Under the pieces are notes generated by a model that worked only from the letters and a program-made list of their open reading frames with translations, had not been told where the DNA came from and did no database searches. This document shows positions 48,914 to 57,576 of a stretch of 64,000 bases of DNA, in pieces. The translations under genes and the position numbers were made by a program. Origin of the DNA: JAUWQU01 sp964605095 (GTDB lineage: Bacteria > Planctomycetota > Phycisphaerae > SM23-33). Within the stretch, counting starts at the first letter, position 1. Every line of letters starts with the position of its first letter. Location of the stretch: contig CAZSBS010000001.1 of NCBI GenBank assembly GCA_964605095.1, positions 1 to 64,000 on the forward strand, written 5' to 3'.

Positions 48914-49042
48914 CCCGGCGCGCCGGGACGGATTGCGGATTGCGGATTGTCCCTGGAGCAAGCTGACGTTCTGAACGCGACGCCTGATGGGAAATGGTTC
49001 TGAAGCCCAGGGACCCCTTGGGGGCAGGTAGCAATCCCTGGG
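48914..49042. repeat. Palindrome and hairpin upstream of the peptidase gene
   Basis: The palindrome CCCGGCGCGCCGGG (48914-48927) is flanked by GGATTGCGGATTG direct repeats. Its core also occurs at 24856-24869. A second hairpin pairs CCCAGGGA (49006-49013) with TCCCTGGG (49035-49042) around an inner CCCC-TT-GGGG. Both lie in the 231 bases between the sigma stop and the peptidase start; either could end transcription. Confidence 0.55.
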
Positions 49043-49128
49043 TGCAGCGCAATCTTTCCGATCCGCGATCGACTAAAACGCGGAACCAATCGCTCATGCG
49101 GTGCGTCAAACGGGCAGAGGTGGTGGTC

Positions 49129-50211
49129 ATGAAGCGATGGATTCTATATGTGGCCGGGATGGTGGCGGCAGGGTTTGTTCTTGGGGTCGTGCTTGGCAAC
49201 GGGTTCTCGCAACCGTTGCCCGCGGCCGCCGCCGTGGGTGCGGCGGATCCCAATAACAAACCAGCCATGGCCGGCGGCGCCAGCCCGTCGGCCCAGCCCG
49301 CTGCCGCGCGCCCGCAGGCAACCCAGGCGCCAGCGCCGGTTCGAGACGCCCGCGCGCCTCAATCGCCGCTCCGGAAAGCGGCTTCCGCAAATGCCCCGAC
49401 CGCTGCCGCCGCGGCCCCGGAATATCCCCCGGTCGAACTGGTCGCCGCCTGCGGCCGAAAGGCGGCGGAAATCCGCGGGCAGTATGGCGCCAAGCTCAAC
49501 GTGGTCGCTCATCCGCCGTTCGTGATCGCCGGCGACATGAGCGTCTCACGGCTTGAATCCTACGCCAAGGCCTCCGTGGTTCGCCCGGCCAGGGCGATGT
49601 GGGCGGCCTATTTCGACAAGAAGCCCGACCAGGTGATAACCACTTTCCTTTTCGCCGGCCAGGACAACTACAAGCTGCACGCCCGCAAGGACTATCCCGA
49701 CGGGGGCGCGCCGTATTACGGGTACTACAGCCCGGCGGGGCGGACGATGGTGATGAACATCAATACCGGCACGGGCACGCTGGTCCACGAGCTTACGCAC
49801 GCGCTGATAGTCTACGATTTCCCGAATCTGCCGACGTGGTTCAACGAGGGGCTCGCCAGCCTGCACGAGCAGTGCAACGTCGAGGAAGATGGCATCACGG
49901 GCCTGCCCAACTGGCGCCTGCCGGGCCTCCAGGCCGCCATCAGCGCCGGTAAGCTTCGCCCGCTGGTGGAGCTCGTAACCAGGCGGGACTTCTACGGCCC
50001 GGCCCAGGGGATCAACTACGCCCAGGCCCGGTACTTCGTGATGTACATGCAGCACAAGGGGCTGCTGCGCGAGTTCTACCGCTACTTCCGCGGCCACGCC
50101 GATGGCGACGCCGCGGACGTCCGCGCGATCGAACACGTCTTCGGACGGAAGATCACGGAGATCGAGCCCGCCTTCATTGCGTGGGTCAAGACGCTCAAGT
50201 TCGAGCGGTAA
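49129..50211 (+). CDS. Membrane-anchored gluzincin-like metallopeptidase
   Basis: 360 residues from ATG 49129 (agaggtgg box). A signal anchor lies at about 5-24, then a 90-residue Ala/Pro-rich linker. The catalytic domain has HELTHAL and, 17 residues on, WFNEGLA: the HExxH plus downstream Glu of gluzincins, as in the peptidase MA / DUF1570 group. The substrate is unknown. The protein is likely exposed outside the inner membrane. Confidence 0.8.
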   Translation: MKRWILYVAGMVAAGFVLGVVLGNGFSQPLPAAAAVGAADPNNKPAMAGGASPSAQPAAARPQATQAPAPVRDARAPQSPLRKAASANAPTAAAAAPEYPPVELVAACGRKAAEIRGQYGAKLNVVAHPPFVIAGDMSVSRLESYAKASVVRPARAMWAAYFDKKPDQVITTFLFAGQDNYKLHARKDYPDGGAPYYGYYSPAGRTMVMNINTGTGTLVHELTHALIVYDFPNLPTWFNEGLASLHEQCNVEEDGITGLPNWRLPGLQAAISAGKLRPLVELVTRRDFYGPAQGINYAQARYFVMYMQHKGLLREFYRYFRGHADGDAADVRAIEHVFGRKITEIEPAFIAWVKTLKFER

Positions 50212-50279
50212 GGAAGAGGAAAGACAAGGCCTTACGCGGAGGACGCAGAGGAGAAGAAAGAGAAGAAGAGTAAGCAATG

Positions 50280-50374
50280 ATAAACGCAGACCCACGGTCC
50301 CTTCGGGATAAACGCAGATGAAAACTATCCTCTCATCCGCGTTCATCCCGAAGGGACCGTGGGTCTGCGTTTAT
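50280..50374. repeat. 30-bp perfect inverted repeat, possible bidirectional terminator
   Basis: The arms 50280-50309 and 50345-50374 are perfect reverse complements (30 bases; they begin ATAAACGCAGACCCACGGTC). The 35-base spacer has an inner near-palindrome (AACGCAGATGA with TCATCCGCGTT, one mismatch). It lies between two convergent genes, so it could stop both. The ACGCAGA word and the AGAGGAGAAGAAAGAG stretch before it look like a dispersed intergenic repeat. Confidence 0.75.
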
Positions 50375-50408
50375 CGCTGCAGAGAACTCTTTAGTCTCTT
50401 ATTTCTTG

Positions 50409-51290
50409 TTACTTGCCGGATCCTGCGGCGATTTCCTTGGCGGTGTCGTTGAAGAACTTCACGCACGCGGCCAGGTCGGCCAGGGTGAACTGGTGCTCGT
50501 ACTCGATGGAGAACACACCCTTGAAGCCCTGGGCGTGGAGTTCCGCCAGCACGGCCTTGACGTCGCCCTTGCCGGTGCCCCAGGGCACGTCATGGCCGTT
50601 TCCGAACTCGTTGAGATCCTTGAAGTGCAGGCTTACGATCCGGCCCTTGAGCATCTTGATGGCGTCAAGGGGCTTGATGTTGCGGCGCATCCAGTGCCCG
50701 GTGTCGGAGCAGGAGCCTATGCGTTTGCTCTTGCCCTCGCAGGCGGCCAGGACCTTTTCCGGCGGCCAGGAGTTCGGGTGGTTGTGCAGGGCCGCGTTGA
50801 TGCCGTACTCGTTGCAGAGCTTGTCGAGGAACGGCGGGGTGGATTCGGTAACGATGGTTTCCAGGCCCATTACCTTGGCCCAGTCGAACAGCTTGCGGGC
50901 GTCGGCCTCGTTGCCCGGAATGCCCGTGACGCCGAAGTTCACCAGCGTGACGCCCTTTTCCTTGAGCTTGGCCTTGACGGCGGCGATGGTCTCCTTCTTC
51001 ATTTCCGGGCCCATCTTTTCGTCGATGTCCTTGCTGACCTTTTGGCCCGGGTAGGCCTCGATGTACTTCACACCGATGGCGGCTGTCTTGTCGATGGCCT
51101 CGAAGAACGTCCCGCCGCGGAACGTGTATGCCTGCGTCGCCAGGCGCCAGCCGAGCTTCTCGGCGTCCGGCGAGCCCATGGCCTGGAACGCCGGCCCTGG
51201 CACATCCTTCGCCGCATTCGCGACGGCGGTGCCGATAAACCACAATGCCGCGGCCAAAACAGCGCCAACTGCGATTCTGCTCTTGCTCAT
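50409..51290 (-). CDS. Secreted xylose-isomerase-like TIM-barrel protein
   Basis: 293 residues. The signal peptide is VGAVLAAALWFIGTAVANAA. The barrel has GWRLATQAYTFRGGTFFEAI, GVKYIEAYPGQ, AALHNHPNSW, GSCSDTGHW and SLHFKDLNEFG, a pattern of AP-endonuclease-2/sugar-phosphate-isomerase barrels with metal ligands (Glu, His, Asp, His, Glu in IEYEH). The start ATG 51290 has GGAG at a 7-base distance; ATG 51296 is too close to it. A likely role is sugar isomerisation or epimerisation in the periplasm. Confidence 0.85.
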   Translation of the reverse strand: MSKSRIAVGAVLAAALWFIGTAVANAAKDVPGPAFQAMGSPDAEKLGWRLATQAYTFRGGTFFEAIDKTAAIGVKYIEAYPGQKVSKDIDEKMGPEMKKETIAAVKAKLKEKGVTLVNFGVTGIPGNEADARKLFDWAKVMGLETIVTESTPPFLDKLCNEYGINAALHNHPNSWPPEKVLAACEGKSKRIGSCSDTGHWMRRNIKPLDAIKMLKGRIVSLHFKDLNEFGNGHDVPWGTGKGDVKAVLAELHAQGFKGVFSIEYEHQFTLADLAACVKFFNDTAKEIAAGSGK

Positions 51291-51612
51291 CTTCATTCTC
51301 CAGTAACGGTAGGTAAGTTAGGTCGAGGCCATCATATCAGCAGCTAGCCCGGCAGCACAATAGTGCGGGTGTTTCGCAATCCGCGCGGCGCGGATCATTC
51401 GCTTGCGGGTTCCACCAAGAGGCGGCATAGTGCAACCGAGCCGCGCCAACAAGGCTTGAACAGTCCGGCAGGTCAACAGGTTACGGCAGGCGAGCGGATT
51501 GTGTTTTGCGATGTCCGGGCGGATATTGTGGCCCGGGTGTTTCCTATGTTCCGCAGTTTTGCCGCCCGCCCGGCTTGGGCGGCGGTGGGTCCTTGATTAA
51601 TGACGAGCAGAA
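51291..51612. other. Divergent promoter region
   Basis: About 320 bases between the divergent TIM-barrel and glycosyltransferase genes. Two similar words (CGGGTGTTTCGCAAT near 51365 and CGGGTGTTTCCTATG near 51535) occur 170 bases apart. A GC hairpin (CCGCCC...GGGCGG near 51565-51585) lies just before the glycosyltransferase. No gene is apparent. Confidence 0.35.
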
Positions 51613-52365
51613 ATGGCGAAATCCGATAAGGCAACCCCGCAGCTTTCCATCATCATTCCGGCCTACAACGAGGGCCGCAGGCTGGGTCCGGCCCTGGAGC
51701 AGATCAGGCGGCACTTCGAGTCGTCGGACATGTCGGCGGAGGTGATCGTTGTCGATGACGGCTCGTCGGACGACACGGCCGCGGTGGCTCTGGCGTTCGA
51801 TCCCGGCCCGCTTGCGTTTCGGCTGATCCGCAACCGCACCAACCAGGGCAAGGGCTTCAGCGTGCGGCGGGGGATGCGCAAGGCAGCCGGGGCGATGATG
51901 CTCATGACTGATGCCGACCAGTCCACGCCGATCTACGAACTTGCCAAGGCCCTGCCGTATCTCAACGACGGCTTCGACGTGGTCATCGGCTCGCGCGACC
52001 TGGCCGAGTCGGTCATCTCCAAGCGCCAGCCGGGGTATCGCCACGGCCTGGGGCTGATAATGCGCGGCCTGCGGCGGATGCTGATGCTGCGGGACATCAA
52101 GGACACACAGTGCGGCTTCAAGCTTTTCAGCCGGCGTGCGGCGAAGGCGATTTTTCCTCGCGTGCGCGAGCGTGGCTTCGCGTTCGACTGCGAGGCGCTC
52201 CTGGTGGCCCGGCAGATGGGCTGCCGGATCAAGGAAATCGGCGTGCTGTGGTGCAACGACCCCGATAGCCGGGTGCGCCCGGTCCGCGACTCGCTGGGCA
52301 TGCTCATCGCCCTGGCGAGGATCCACTGGCGGATCAGGCATGTGAAGCATCCGCAGAATTGCTAG
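51613..52365 (+). CDS. Family 2 glycosyltransferase, dolichyl-phosphate glucosyl type
   Basis: 250 residues. LSIIIPAYNEGRRLGPAL, VIVVDDGSSDDT and the motif TDADQSTPI (DxD) mark a GT-A fold. GFKLFSRRAAKAIFPRVRER and FDCEALLVARQMG are typical of dolichyl/polyprenyl-phosphate glycosyltransferases. No membrane segment is present. The stop overlaps the stop of the convergent hepT gene (shared CTAG at 52362-52365). Confidence 0.88.
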   Translation: MAKSDKATPQLSIIIPAYNEGRRLGPALEQIRRHFESSDMSAEVIVVDDGSSDDTAAVALAFDPGPLAFRLIRNRTNQGKGFSVRRGMRKAAGAMMLMTDADQSTPIYELAKALPYLNDGFDVVIGSRDLAESVISKRQPGYRHGLGLIMRGLRRMLMLRDIKDTQCGFKLFSRRAAKAIFPRVRERGFAFDCEALLVARQMGCRIKEIGVLWCNDPDSRVRPVRDSLGMLIALARIHWRIRHVKHPQNC

Positions 52366-52703
52366 CCCCCGCCCAGAATTCCCTGTAGCGACACGATCAA
52401 AGGTGGCAGGTCCTCTTTCACCGTGCGTCGGAGCAAGTCCAGATCAATAACATCGTAGCCGTGAACGAGACGGTTCCGCATGCCGATAATCTGAGGCCAG
52501 GGAATACCTGTGATTCTCTGCCGCGCCTCAGGCGAAACACGATTTGCCGCCTCTCCCACAATTTCCACCAGCCGTGTCAGCGCCAACTGAATCACGCGGT
52601 TTTGCCCCAAATCTTCCAGGCTCAAATCCCCCAACAACTCCGCCGCTTCGCGAGAGTGGCTGAGCATGTCCGTCAGGCTCACCCGGTCGTCATGCAGCGT
52701 CAT
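52362..52703 (-). CDS. HepT-like HEPN RNase toxin
   Basis: 113 residues from ATG 52703 (ggagg box six bases upstream). The HEPN motif RNRLVHGYDVID fits RX4HXY, in which the Arg and His form the RNase site and the Tyr is the residue AMPylated by MntA partners. The gene overlaps the upstream mntA by 14 bases, the usual arrangement. In known pairs HepT cleaves RNA and MntA blocks it. Confidence 0.88.
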   Translation of the reverse strand: MTLHDDRVSLTDMLSHSREAAELLGDLSLEDLGQNRVIQLALTRLVEIVGEAANRVSPEARQRITGIPWPQIIGMRNRLVHGYDVIDLDLLRRTVKEDLPPLIVSLQGILGGG

Positions 52704-52992
52704 ACAACACCTCCGCTTCACCCAACACCCGGTCCCGGAAGAGCGGATTAAGCCCCCGGTACGTGTGTATTTCCGCCTTTCGCTCTAGGATTCGGCTTAA
52801 TTCAATCTCCATTCCCGCCAGAGCGATCATCCCTACTCCGCAATCCGGATCGAACTCCACCAGTAGGTCCACATCGCTCTCTGGCGAGAAATCGTCCCGC
52901 ACGACCGACCCGAAGACCGCCAGCCGGCGAATTCGGTTGCGGCGGCAGAATTGGTCAATCTTCTCTTTCGATATCGATATCTTGACGCTCAT
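52690..52992 (-). CDS. MntA-like minimal nucleotidyltransferase antitoxin
   Basis: 100 residues from ATG 52992 (GGAG eight bases upstream). The catalytic signature GSVVRDDFSPESDVD fits GSX10DXD exactly, so AMP transfer should be possible. RRLAVFGSVVRDDF and the downstream DVDLLVEFDPD are diagnostic. It precedes and overlaps hepT. The pair is the only recognisable toxin-antitoxin module in the window. Confidence 0.88.
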   Translation of the reverse strand: MSVKISISKEKIDQFCRRNRIRRLAVFGSVVRDDFSPESDVDLLVEFDPDCGVGMIALAGMEIELSRILERKAEIHTYRGLNPLFRDRVLGEAEVLYDAA

Positions 52993-53095
52993 GCCTGCAT
53001 CTCCAGAAAGCACAGATAGCGGCAAACGTGCTGAAAATCAAGACTAAACGGACAGGCCTGCCTGCTGCCCATGGCCGAAGGCCGCAGCCCAACAA

Positions 53096-53130
53096 AAGGG
53101 CCGCGACCGGTTGATCCGATCGCGGCCCTT
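53096..53130 (-). terminator. Terminator of the nucleobase permease gene
   Basis: An 11-bp perfect stem (AAGGGCCGCGA with TCGCGGCCCTT) followed on the minus strand by TTGTTG. It is 50 bases after the permease stop. The plus side is also followed by GTTTGCTTTTTG, but no plus-strand gene ends here. Confidence 0.75.
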
Positions 53131-53180
53131 GTTTGCTTTTTGTGCGACGCCGAACTTTTTCGGGCCTTGGCCTGTCGGCC

Positions 53181-54590
53181 TCAGGCCTGGGCGGGCATAT
53201 CGAGCTTCTTGCTCTGGAGGCCTATGGCGGCCAGGATGATGTAGAGCACGAAGCCGACGATGAAAGCCGCCACCGGCGGGCAGGGCACCTTGTCGGCGAT
53301 GTCTTTCATGCGTTCTATGCGCCCGATGAACGGGGCGGCGCCGACGGCGAAGCCGACGATCCAGGAGATCCATCCAGCCATGTTGAACCCGGCTCGCGGG
53401 CCGGGCCACTTGCGGCCGGCCAGGAGGTAGTCGGCCATCATGGCGCCGCAGACCGGGCCGAATGAAGCGCCGATGAGGGTGAACACGTCGGCAGCCTGGC
53501 CGGCCCAGCCGCTGATGGCCAGGGCGATGGCGACGGCGGTGCCAATGCCGCAGGAGATCAGCGGGTTGACCTTCGGCAGGGTGGTCTTGAAGCTGTTTGC
53601 GGCGATGAAGGCTGAGAAGCAGGCAGCCGGGAAAGCCGCGATGGCCAGCAGGTACATGAACACTACCCCGACCTTGGAACCCATGATCGCGCCCATCATC
53701 TCAGTGGGATTGAGGCCCTTGAGGCCGGTCGGATACATTCCGTAGGCGCCGGCGACGATCAGCAGGGCCAGTCCGCCGGCGAAGATGGTGGAAAGCGCCA
53801 CACCGAAGAGCCCACCGAGCTGGACATCCTTGCCGTTGCGGTTGTTCATGGCGATGTCAACGCCCGCTGCCCCGGCCGTCGCGAAGAAGCCGACGACGTA
53901 AGCGATCATCAGGGCGAAGATGGCGAACGTCGACAGCGGCGAGGCCGCCCCGGCCGCCTGGGCCGAGGTCACCAGGGCGTTGGCGTCGAACTTGCCCAGC
54001 CCGCCGACCGTCGCGACGAAGAGCACTATCAGGATGACAAACGGGATCAGCGGCAGGAAGGTGGCCACGCGGGCGACGTACTTGATGCCCTTGAGGCCCA
54101 TGAATGCCCCGAGGATGGCCCACAAGGCCGCCACGATCATGTGCGGCACCGAATTCATCGCGTCAGCGGCCTTCTCGAAAAAGGGCATGACCAGCAGCAA
54201 AGCGGAGAAGTACGCGTTGACGGCGAGCCATCCGAACTGGAGCACGCCCATCAGGAAGCCCGGCATCAGGAACCCGCCCTGCACGCCGTAGGTGCTCGTG
54301 CCGACGATGTACAGCGGCAGGCCCGTCTTCATGCCCATCAAGCCCGGCACGAGGTAGAACAGGAAGTGGCAGATCAGTGCCGCCGCGACGAGGGCCAGAA
54401 TCGCCGTGCCCAGGCCGTGGGCCAGAAAGCCGCCGGGCGCCGCGCTGCTACCGAAGGGAACCTGCTGCCAGAAAACAAACCACAGCATGATGCCCGCGTA
54501 CGTCTGGGCCGTGCTCTTGTACCACGGCACCCTGGCAGTCATCGGCAGGGGCTTGGCTGACGCGACATAATCCGGCAAGTTCGAAGCCAT
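53181..54590 (-). CDS. NCS1-family nucleobase/cation permease
   Basis: 469 residues, about 12 membrane helices. The start MASNLPDYVASAKPLPMT at 54590 has a good aaggag box. WYKSTAQTYAGIMLWFVFWQ, a helix region with STYGVQGGFLMPGFL, and the segment NPTEMMGAIMG are consistent with cytosine/allantoin-type (NCS1) permeases; the call rests on general pattern, not diagnostic residues. The substrate is unknown. The C-terminus is DVFTLIGASFGPVCGAMMAD-like, typical of CodB relatives. Confidence 0.75.
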   Translation of the reverse strand: MASNLPDYVASAKPLPMTARVPWYKSTAQTYAGIMLWFVFWQQVPFGSSAAPGGFLAHGLGTAILALVAAALICHFLFYLVPGLMGMKTGLPLYIVGTSTYGVQGGFLMPGFLMGVLQFGWLAVNAYFSALLLVMPFFEKAADAMNSVPHMIVAALWAILGAFMGLKGIKYVARVATFLPLIPFVILIVLFVATVGGLGKFDANALVTSAQAAGAASPLSTFAIFALMIAYVVGFFATAGAAGVDIAMNNRNGKDVQLGGLFGVALSTIFAGGLALLIVAGAYGMYPTGLKGLNPTEMMGAIMGSKVGVVFMYLLAIAAFPAACFSAFIAANSFKTTLPKVNPLISCGIGTAVAIALAISGWAGQAADVFTLIGASFGPVCGAMMADYLLAGRKWPGPRAGFNMAGWISWIVGFAVGAAPFIGRIERMKDIADKVPCPPVAAFIVGFVLYIILAAIGLQSKKLDMPAQA

Positions 54591-54968
54591 GCGTGTTCTC
54601 CTTAATTCAGGGCTTCCTACTACGACTGGTCGCTTGGCCAGTCGCTCCTGCGCCACCGCTACCGGCTTGGCGCCGCGCGGCGGCAAGCCATAACACGATC
54701 CTGAACCGCGCCCAGGCCGCTGCGGAACCGCCAATTCACGTGCAAAACTCTTGCGATGTGCGGTTCGCCAACCGATCCGACGCGAACAGTCAGGCCAACG
54801 GGTGCCGGCCGGACTTGAAACAATCTACCAGAGGTCCATAACGTTCCGCAAGTCCCTATCCGGGCAAATCATCCGGCGAATTGTCGATTTCCCAGCCGGC
54901 GGCCTTCTTGACCAAGGCCGTCCAATAGCGAAATCGTCTTCCCATTCTACTGCGATTGGGTACTCTGT
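54591..54968. other. Divergent spacer with structured permease leader
   Basis: Between the NCS1 permease (minus) and the dehydrogenase (plus). Two hairpins lie in the permease leader: 54623-54644 (CGACTGG / CCAGTCG) and 54664-54689 (12-base arms, one mismatch, GGCTTGGCGCCG / CGGCGGCAAGCC). No TPP, purine or preQ1 consensus was recognised. The remaining 280 bases hold no gene. Confidence 0.4.
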
Positions 54969-56222
54969 ATGCCCATGCAAGCGATTATATACGAGGTCAA
55001 TCCGGTGGGCTGGGCAACGTGCAAGTGGCTTCGGTACTTCTGGCCCGGATGCCTGCTTTCGCGGCTTGCGGGCCTGAGCCTCCGGCACGTCGAGCCGCCG
55101 AGCCTTCCCGCCGACGACTGGGTCCGCGTTCGGACCCTTATGGCAGGCATCTGCGGGACGGACCTGTCGCTGCTGGCCCAGAAGCAGCCGCCGAACTCGC
55201 TGCTCCAGGCGTTCAGTTCCATGCCGATGGTCCTCGGGCACGAGGCGCTCGGCGAGGTCGTCGAGGTCGGCCCGGCGGTCGATCGCACCTGGCTGGGTCG
55301 CCGCGTATGCGTCGATCCGACGCTTGCCTGTGAGGCCCGGGGCATCGCTCCGCCATGCCCGCGCTGCATGGAGGGGCTCTACGGCGCCTGCCAGAACTTC
55401 GGGGCTTCTGGCCTGGGGCGCTCGAAGCTGCCTCCGGGCACGAGCATCGGCTACAACAGCCGGACCGGAGGGGCGTTCGCGGAAAACTTCGTCGCCCACG
55501 TCAGCCAGCTCGTCGCCGTTCCCGAAGGCGTGCCCGACGAACAGGCCGTACTTACCGACCCGGTGGCGTGCAGCCTGCACGCGGTGCTACGCCTGGACCT
55601 GTCCCGCGTACGCAACCTGCTTATCTACGGCACCGGCGTGCTGGGCCTGGGGGCGGTGGCGGCGCTGCGGGCCGTCGGCTATGCCGGCCGGATCGACACG
55701 CTCGACATCTGCGCGTACCTCGGGGCGCTGGCGGGGGCTTTCGGGGCCGACGAGATGCTCCATCTTCCTGGCGACAGCCGCGAGCGGTTCGAGATTATCG
55801 CCCGGCGCACGGGCGGCACCGTGCAGCGAGCCCGGTTCGGCAACTACATGCTCTCCGGCGGCTACGATGCTGTGATAGACTGCGTGGGCTCGAAGCGGTC
55901 CATAACCGAATCGCTCAAGTGGACCACCAGCCGCGGGCAGATGGTTATGCTGGCCACCGGTCACGGACGAGGCGTGGACCTCACGCCGATCTGGTTCACC
56001 GAACTGACTGTTCTTGGTACCTACGGCCGGCAGATTGAGAACTGGCAGGGCAGGCGGATTGGAACGTACCAACTCGTGCATGAGTTGATGGCCGTGGGAA
56101 AGCTGAACGTCTCGGCGATGCTGACGCACAAGTTCCCCCTGGCCGAGTACCGCAGGGCGCTGGAGACGGGCATGTACAAGTCCGCCCACAAGGCGGTGAA
56201 GGTGGCTTTTGACATGCGGTGA
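54969..56222 (+). CDS. Zinc-type alcohol dehydrogenase-like protein (MDR family)
   Basis: 417 residues. The catalytic domain has AGICGTDLSLL and LGHEALGEVVEVGP. The structural-zinc loop has CPRCMEGLYGACQNFG. The Rossmann motif is GTGVLGLGAV. Members oxidise alcohols or polyols with NAD(P). There is a 35-residue N-terminal part (ATCKWLRYFWPGCLLSRLAG) that is longer than usual. ATG 54969 or 54975 may be the start; neither has a strong ribosome-binding site. The substrate is unknown. Confidence 0.85.
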   Translation: MPMQAIIYEVNPVGWATCKWLRYFWPGCLLSRLAGLSLRHVEPPSLPADDWVRVRTLMAGICGTDLSLLAQKQPPNSLLQAFSSMPMVLGHEALGEVVEVGPAVDRTWLGRRVCVDPTLACEARGIAPPCPRCMEGLYGACQNFGASGLGRSKLPPGTSIGYNSRTGGAFAENFVAHVSQLVAVPEGVPDEQAVLTDPVACSLHAVLRLDLSRVRNLLIYGTGVLGLGAVAALRAVGYAGRIDTLDICAYLGALAGAFGADEMLHLPGDSRERFEIIARRTGGTVQRARFGNYMLSGGYDAVIDCVGSKRSITESLKWTTSRGQMVMLATGHGRGVDLTPIWFTELTVLGTYGRQIENWQGRRIGTYQLVHELMAVGKLNVSAMLTHKFPLAEYRRALETGMYKSAHKAVKVAFDMR

Positions 56223-56243
56223 ACGTGAGACAATGCCGAGCCG

Positions 56244-56400
56244 AATGTTCAATACTCAATGCTCAATGTTCAATGAAGAGCTCCTTGTAGCAGTAGGTTG
56301 GAGAGTCCGGATGAGCGGTAAGAACGCGTGAAACGGCTGATGCCAGTTGAACATTTGAGATTGAACATTGAATTGAGCATTGAACATTGAGCATTGGACA
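56244..56400. repeat. AT-rich inverted repeat of CAATGTTCAATG words
   Basis: The left part (about 56244-56275) and right part (about 56345-56400) consist of the words CAATGTTCAATG, CAATGCTCAATG and their reverse complements. They can pair across a 70-base middle. The composition contrasts with the GC-rich surroundings. It precedes purE. Similar in style to the AT-rich element at 23970. Confidence 0.55.
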
Positions 56401-56433
56401 TTCGACAGGCACCATATAAGGAAGGCACGAATA

Positions 56434-56961
56434 ATGGCTAAGACCGTCATGAAGAAGGCAAAGCCAGTGTGTTCGGTCGGTGTGGTTATGGGCAGTGACA
56501 GCGACCTGCCAGTCATGCAGCGGTGCCTGGAGACTCTGGAGTCGTTTGGCATCGGCTACGAGGTGCGGATAATCTCCGCCCATCGGACGCCGGAGATCGC
56601 CCACGAGTACGCCGTGACGGCGGCGGCAAGGGGCCTGAAGGTGCTGATAGCCGCGGCTGGAATGAGTGCGGCCCTTGGCGGGGTGTTGGCGGCCGGGACC
56701 ACGTTGCCCGTTATCGGCGTGCCGATGGCCAGCGGGCCGCTTGCGGGCATGGACGCCGCCATTAGCACCATGCAGATGCCGCCCGGCGTGCCGGTCGCCT
56801 GCATGGCAATCGACAAGGCCGGGGCGACCAACGCCGGCATATTCGCCGCCCAGATTCTCGCCGTCGCCGACAAGTCCGTCGCGGCAAGGCTGGTGGAGTT
56901 CAAGAAAGACCAGGCCCGCAAGGTCGTAGATCAAGACCAAGCGCTGAAACCTAAGGCGTGA
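56434..56961 (+). CDS. purE: N5-carboxyaminoimidazole ribonucleotide mutase
   Basis: Converts N5-CAIR to CAIR in purine synthesis, 175 residues. GSDSDLPVMQ, SAHRTPE and AAGMSAALGGVLAAG are the class I PurE motifs. ATG 56434 (aaggaagg box) gives a normal length. purK is not in the window. The stop overlaps the convergent pseudopilin gene by 11 bases. Confidence 0.94.
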   Translation: MAKTVMKKAKPVCSVGVVMGSDSDLPVMQRCLETLESFGIGYEVRIISAHRTPEIAHEYAVTAAARGLKVLIAAAGMSAALGGVLAAGTTLPVIGVPMASGPLAGMDAAISTMQMPPGVPVACMAIDKAGATNAGIFAAQILAVADKSVAARLVEFKKDQARKVVDQDQALKPKA

Positions 56962-57526
56962 TTATGCTCTTGCCCTTGCCGCCCGAAGGAGATACGGTCG
57001 GGTTTGCCGACTCCTCGGCCTGGCCGTCAGCCGCTGCGCCATCGGGATTGGGGTCCAGCTTCTCGCCGCCCTTGGCGGAGTTTGCGCTTATCACGCAGGT
57101 GTTGGTGTTGTAATACCAGCTGGATGTGGAGTTGCGGGGTGGGGTGGTTTCTGTGCCGAATAGAACGGTCCCAGCCGTCCCGGCCGACGTGATGAACGGG
57201 TTTGTCGGCCAGTCCACCATGTACGGACCGCACGTGCCGTTGGGAGTGATCTTGCCGTCTGGGTTGGTCCGCCCGGTCAGGCGGGCCTGGAAGTTGGTCT
57301 TGTCCAGGTTGCCATCGGCGTCGAGGTGTGGCCCGTTTCCCCCATGGTGGACCTTGTAGACAAGTATTTGCCGGCGCATCATCTGGATGTCCGTTTCGAT
57401 GGCCGATTCGCGGGCGTCATCCTGCGCGTTGACGATGTGCGGCACGATCATGGCCGCGAGAATCGCCAGCAGCATGATGACGATCATTATCTCAATCAGT
57501 GTAAACCCGTGTTGGCGGTTTGTCAT
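56951..57526 (-). CDS. gspG: Type II secretion major pseudopilin-like protein
   Basis: 191 residues. The prepilin peptidase site and helix read HGFTLIEIMIVIMLLAILAA, with Glu at +5. The soluble part has GRTNPDGK and CGPYMVDWPTNPF, typical of GspG. The C-terminal 40 residues are a charged Gly/Ser tail beyond the usual end. It follows gspB-like and exeA-like genes in one minus-strand set, with an aagggg box. Confidence 0.85.
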   Translation of the reverse strand: MTNRQHGFTLIEIMIVIMLLAILAAMIVPHIVNAQDDARESAIETDIQMMRRQILVYKVHHGGNGPHLDADGNLDKTNFQARLTGRTNPDGKITPNGTCGPYMVDWPTNPFITSAGTAGTVLFGTETTPPRNSTSSWYYNTNTCVISANSAKGGEKLDPNPDGAAADGQAEESANPTVSPSGGKGKSIITP

Positions 57527-57576
57527 ATTGGCGATCCCCTTATGTCCTGTCACTCAACGCCTGGAATCGATTTTCG

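Noticed and set aside
51363..51596. 77-codon frame in the divergent region
   Set aside because: No ribosome-binding site, no family similarity, and residues rich in Arg/Ala as expected of random GC-rich frames.
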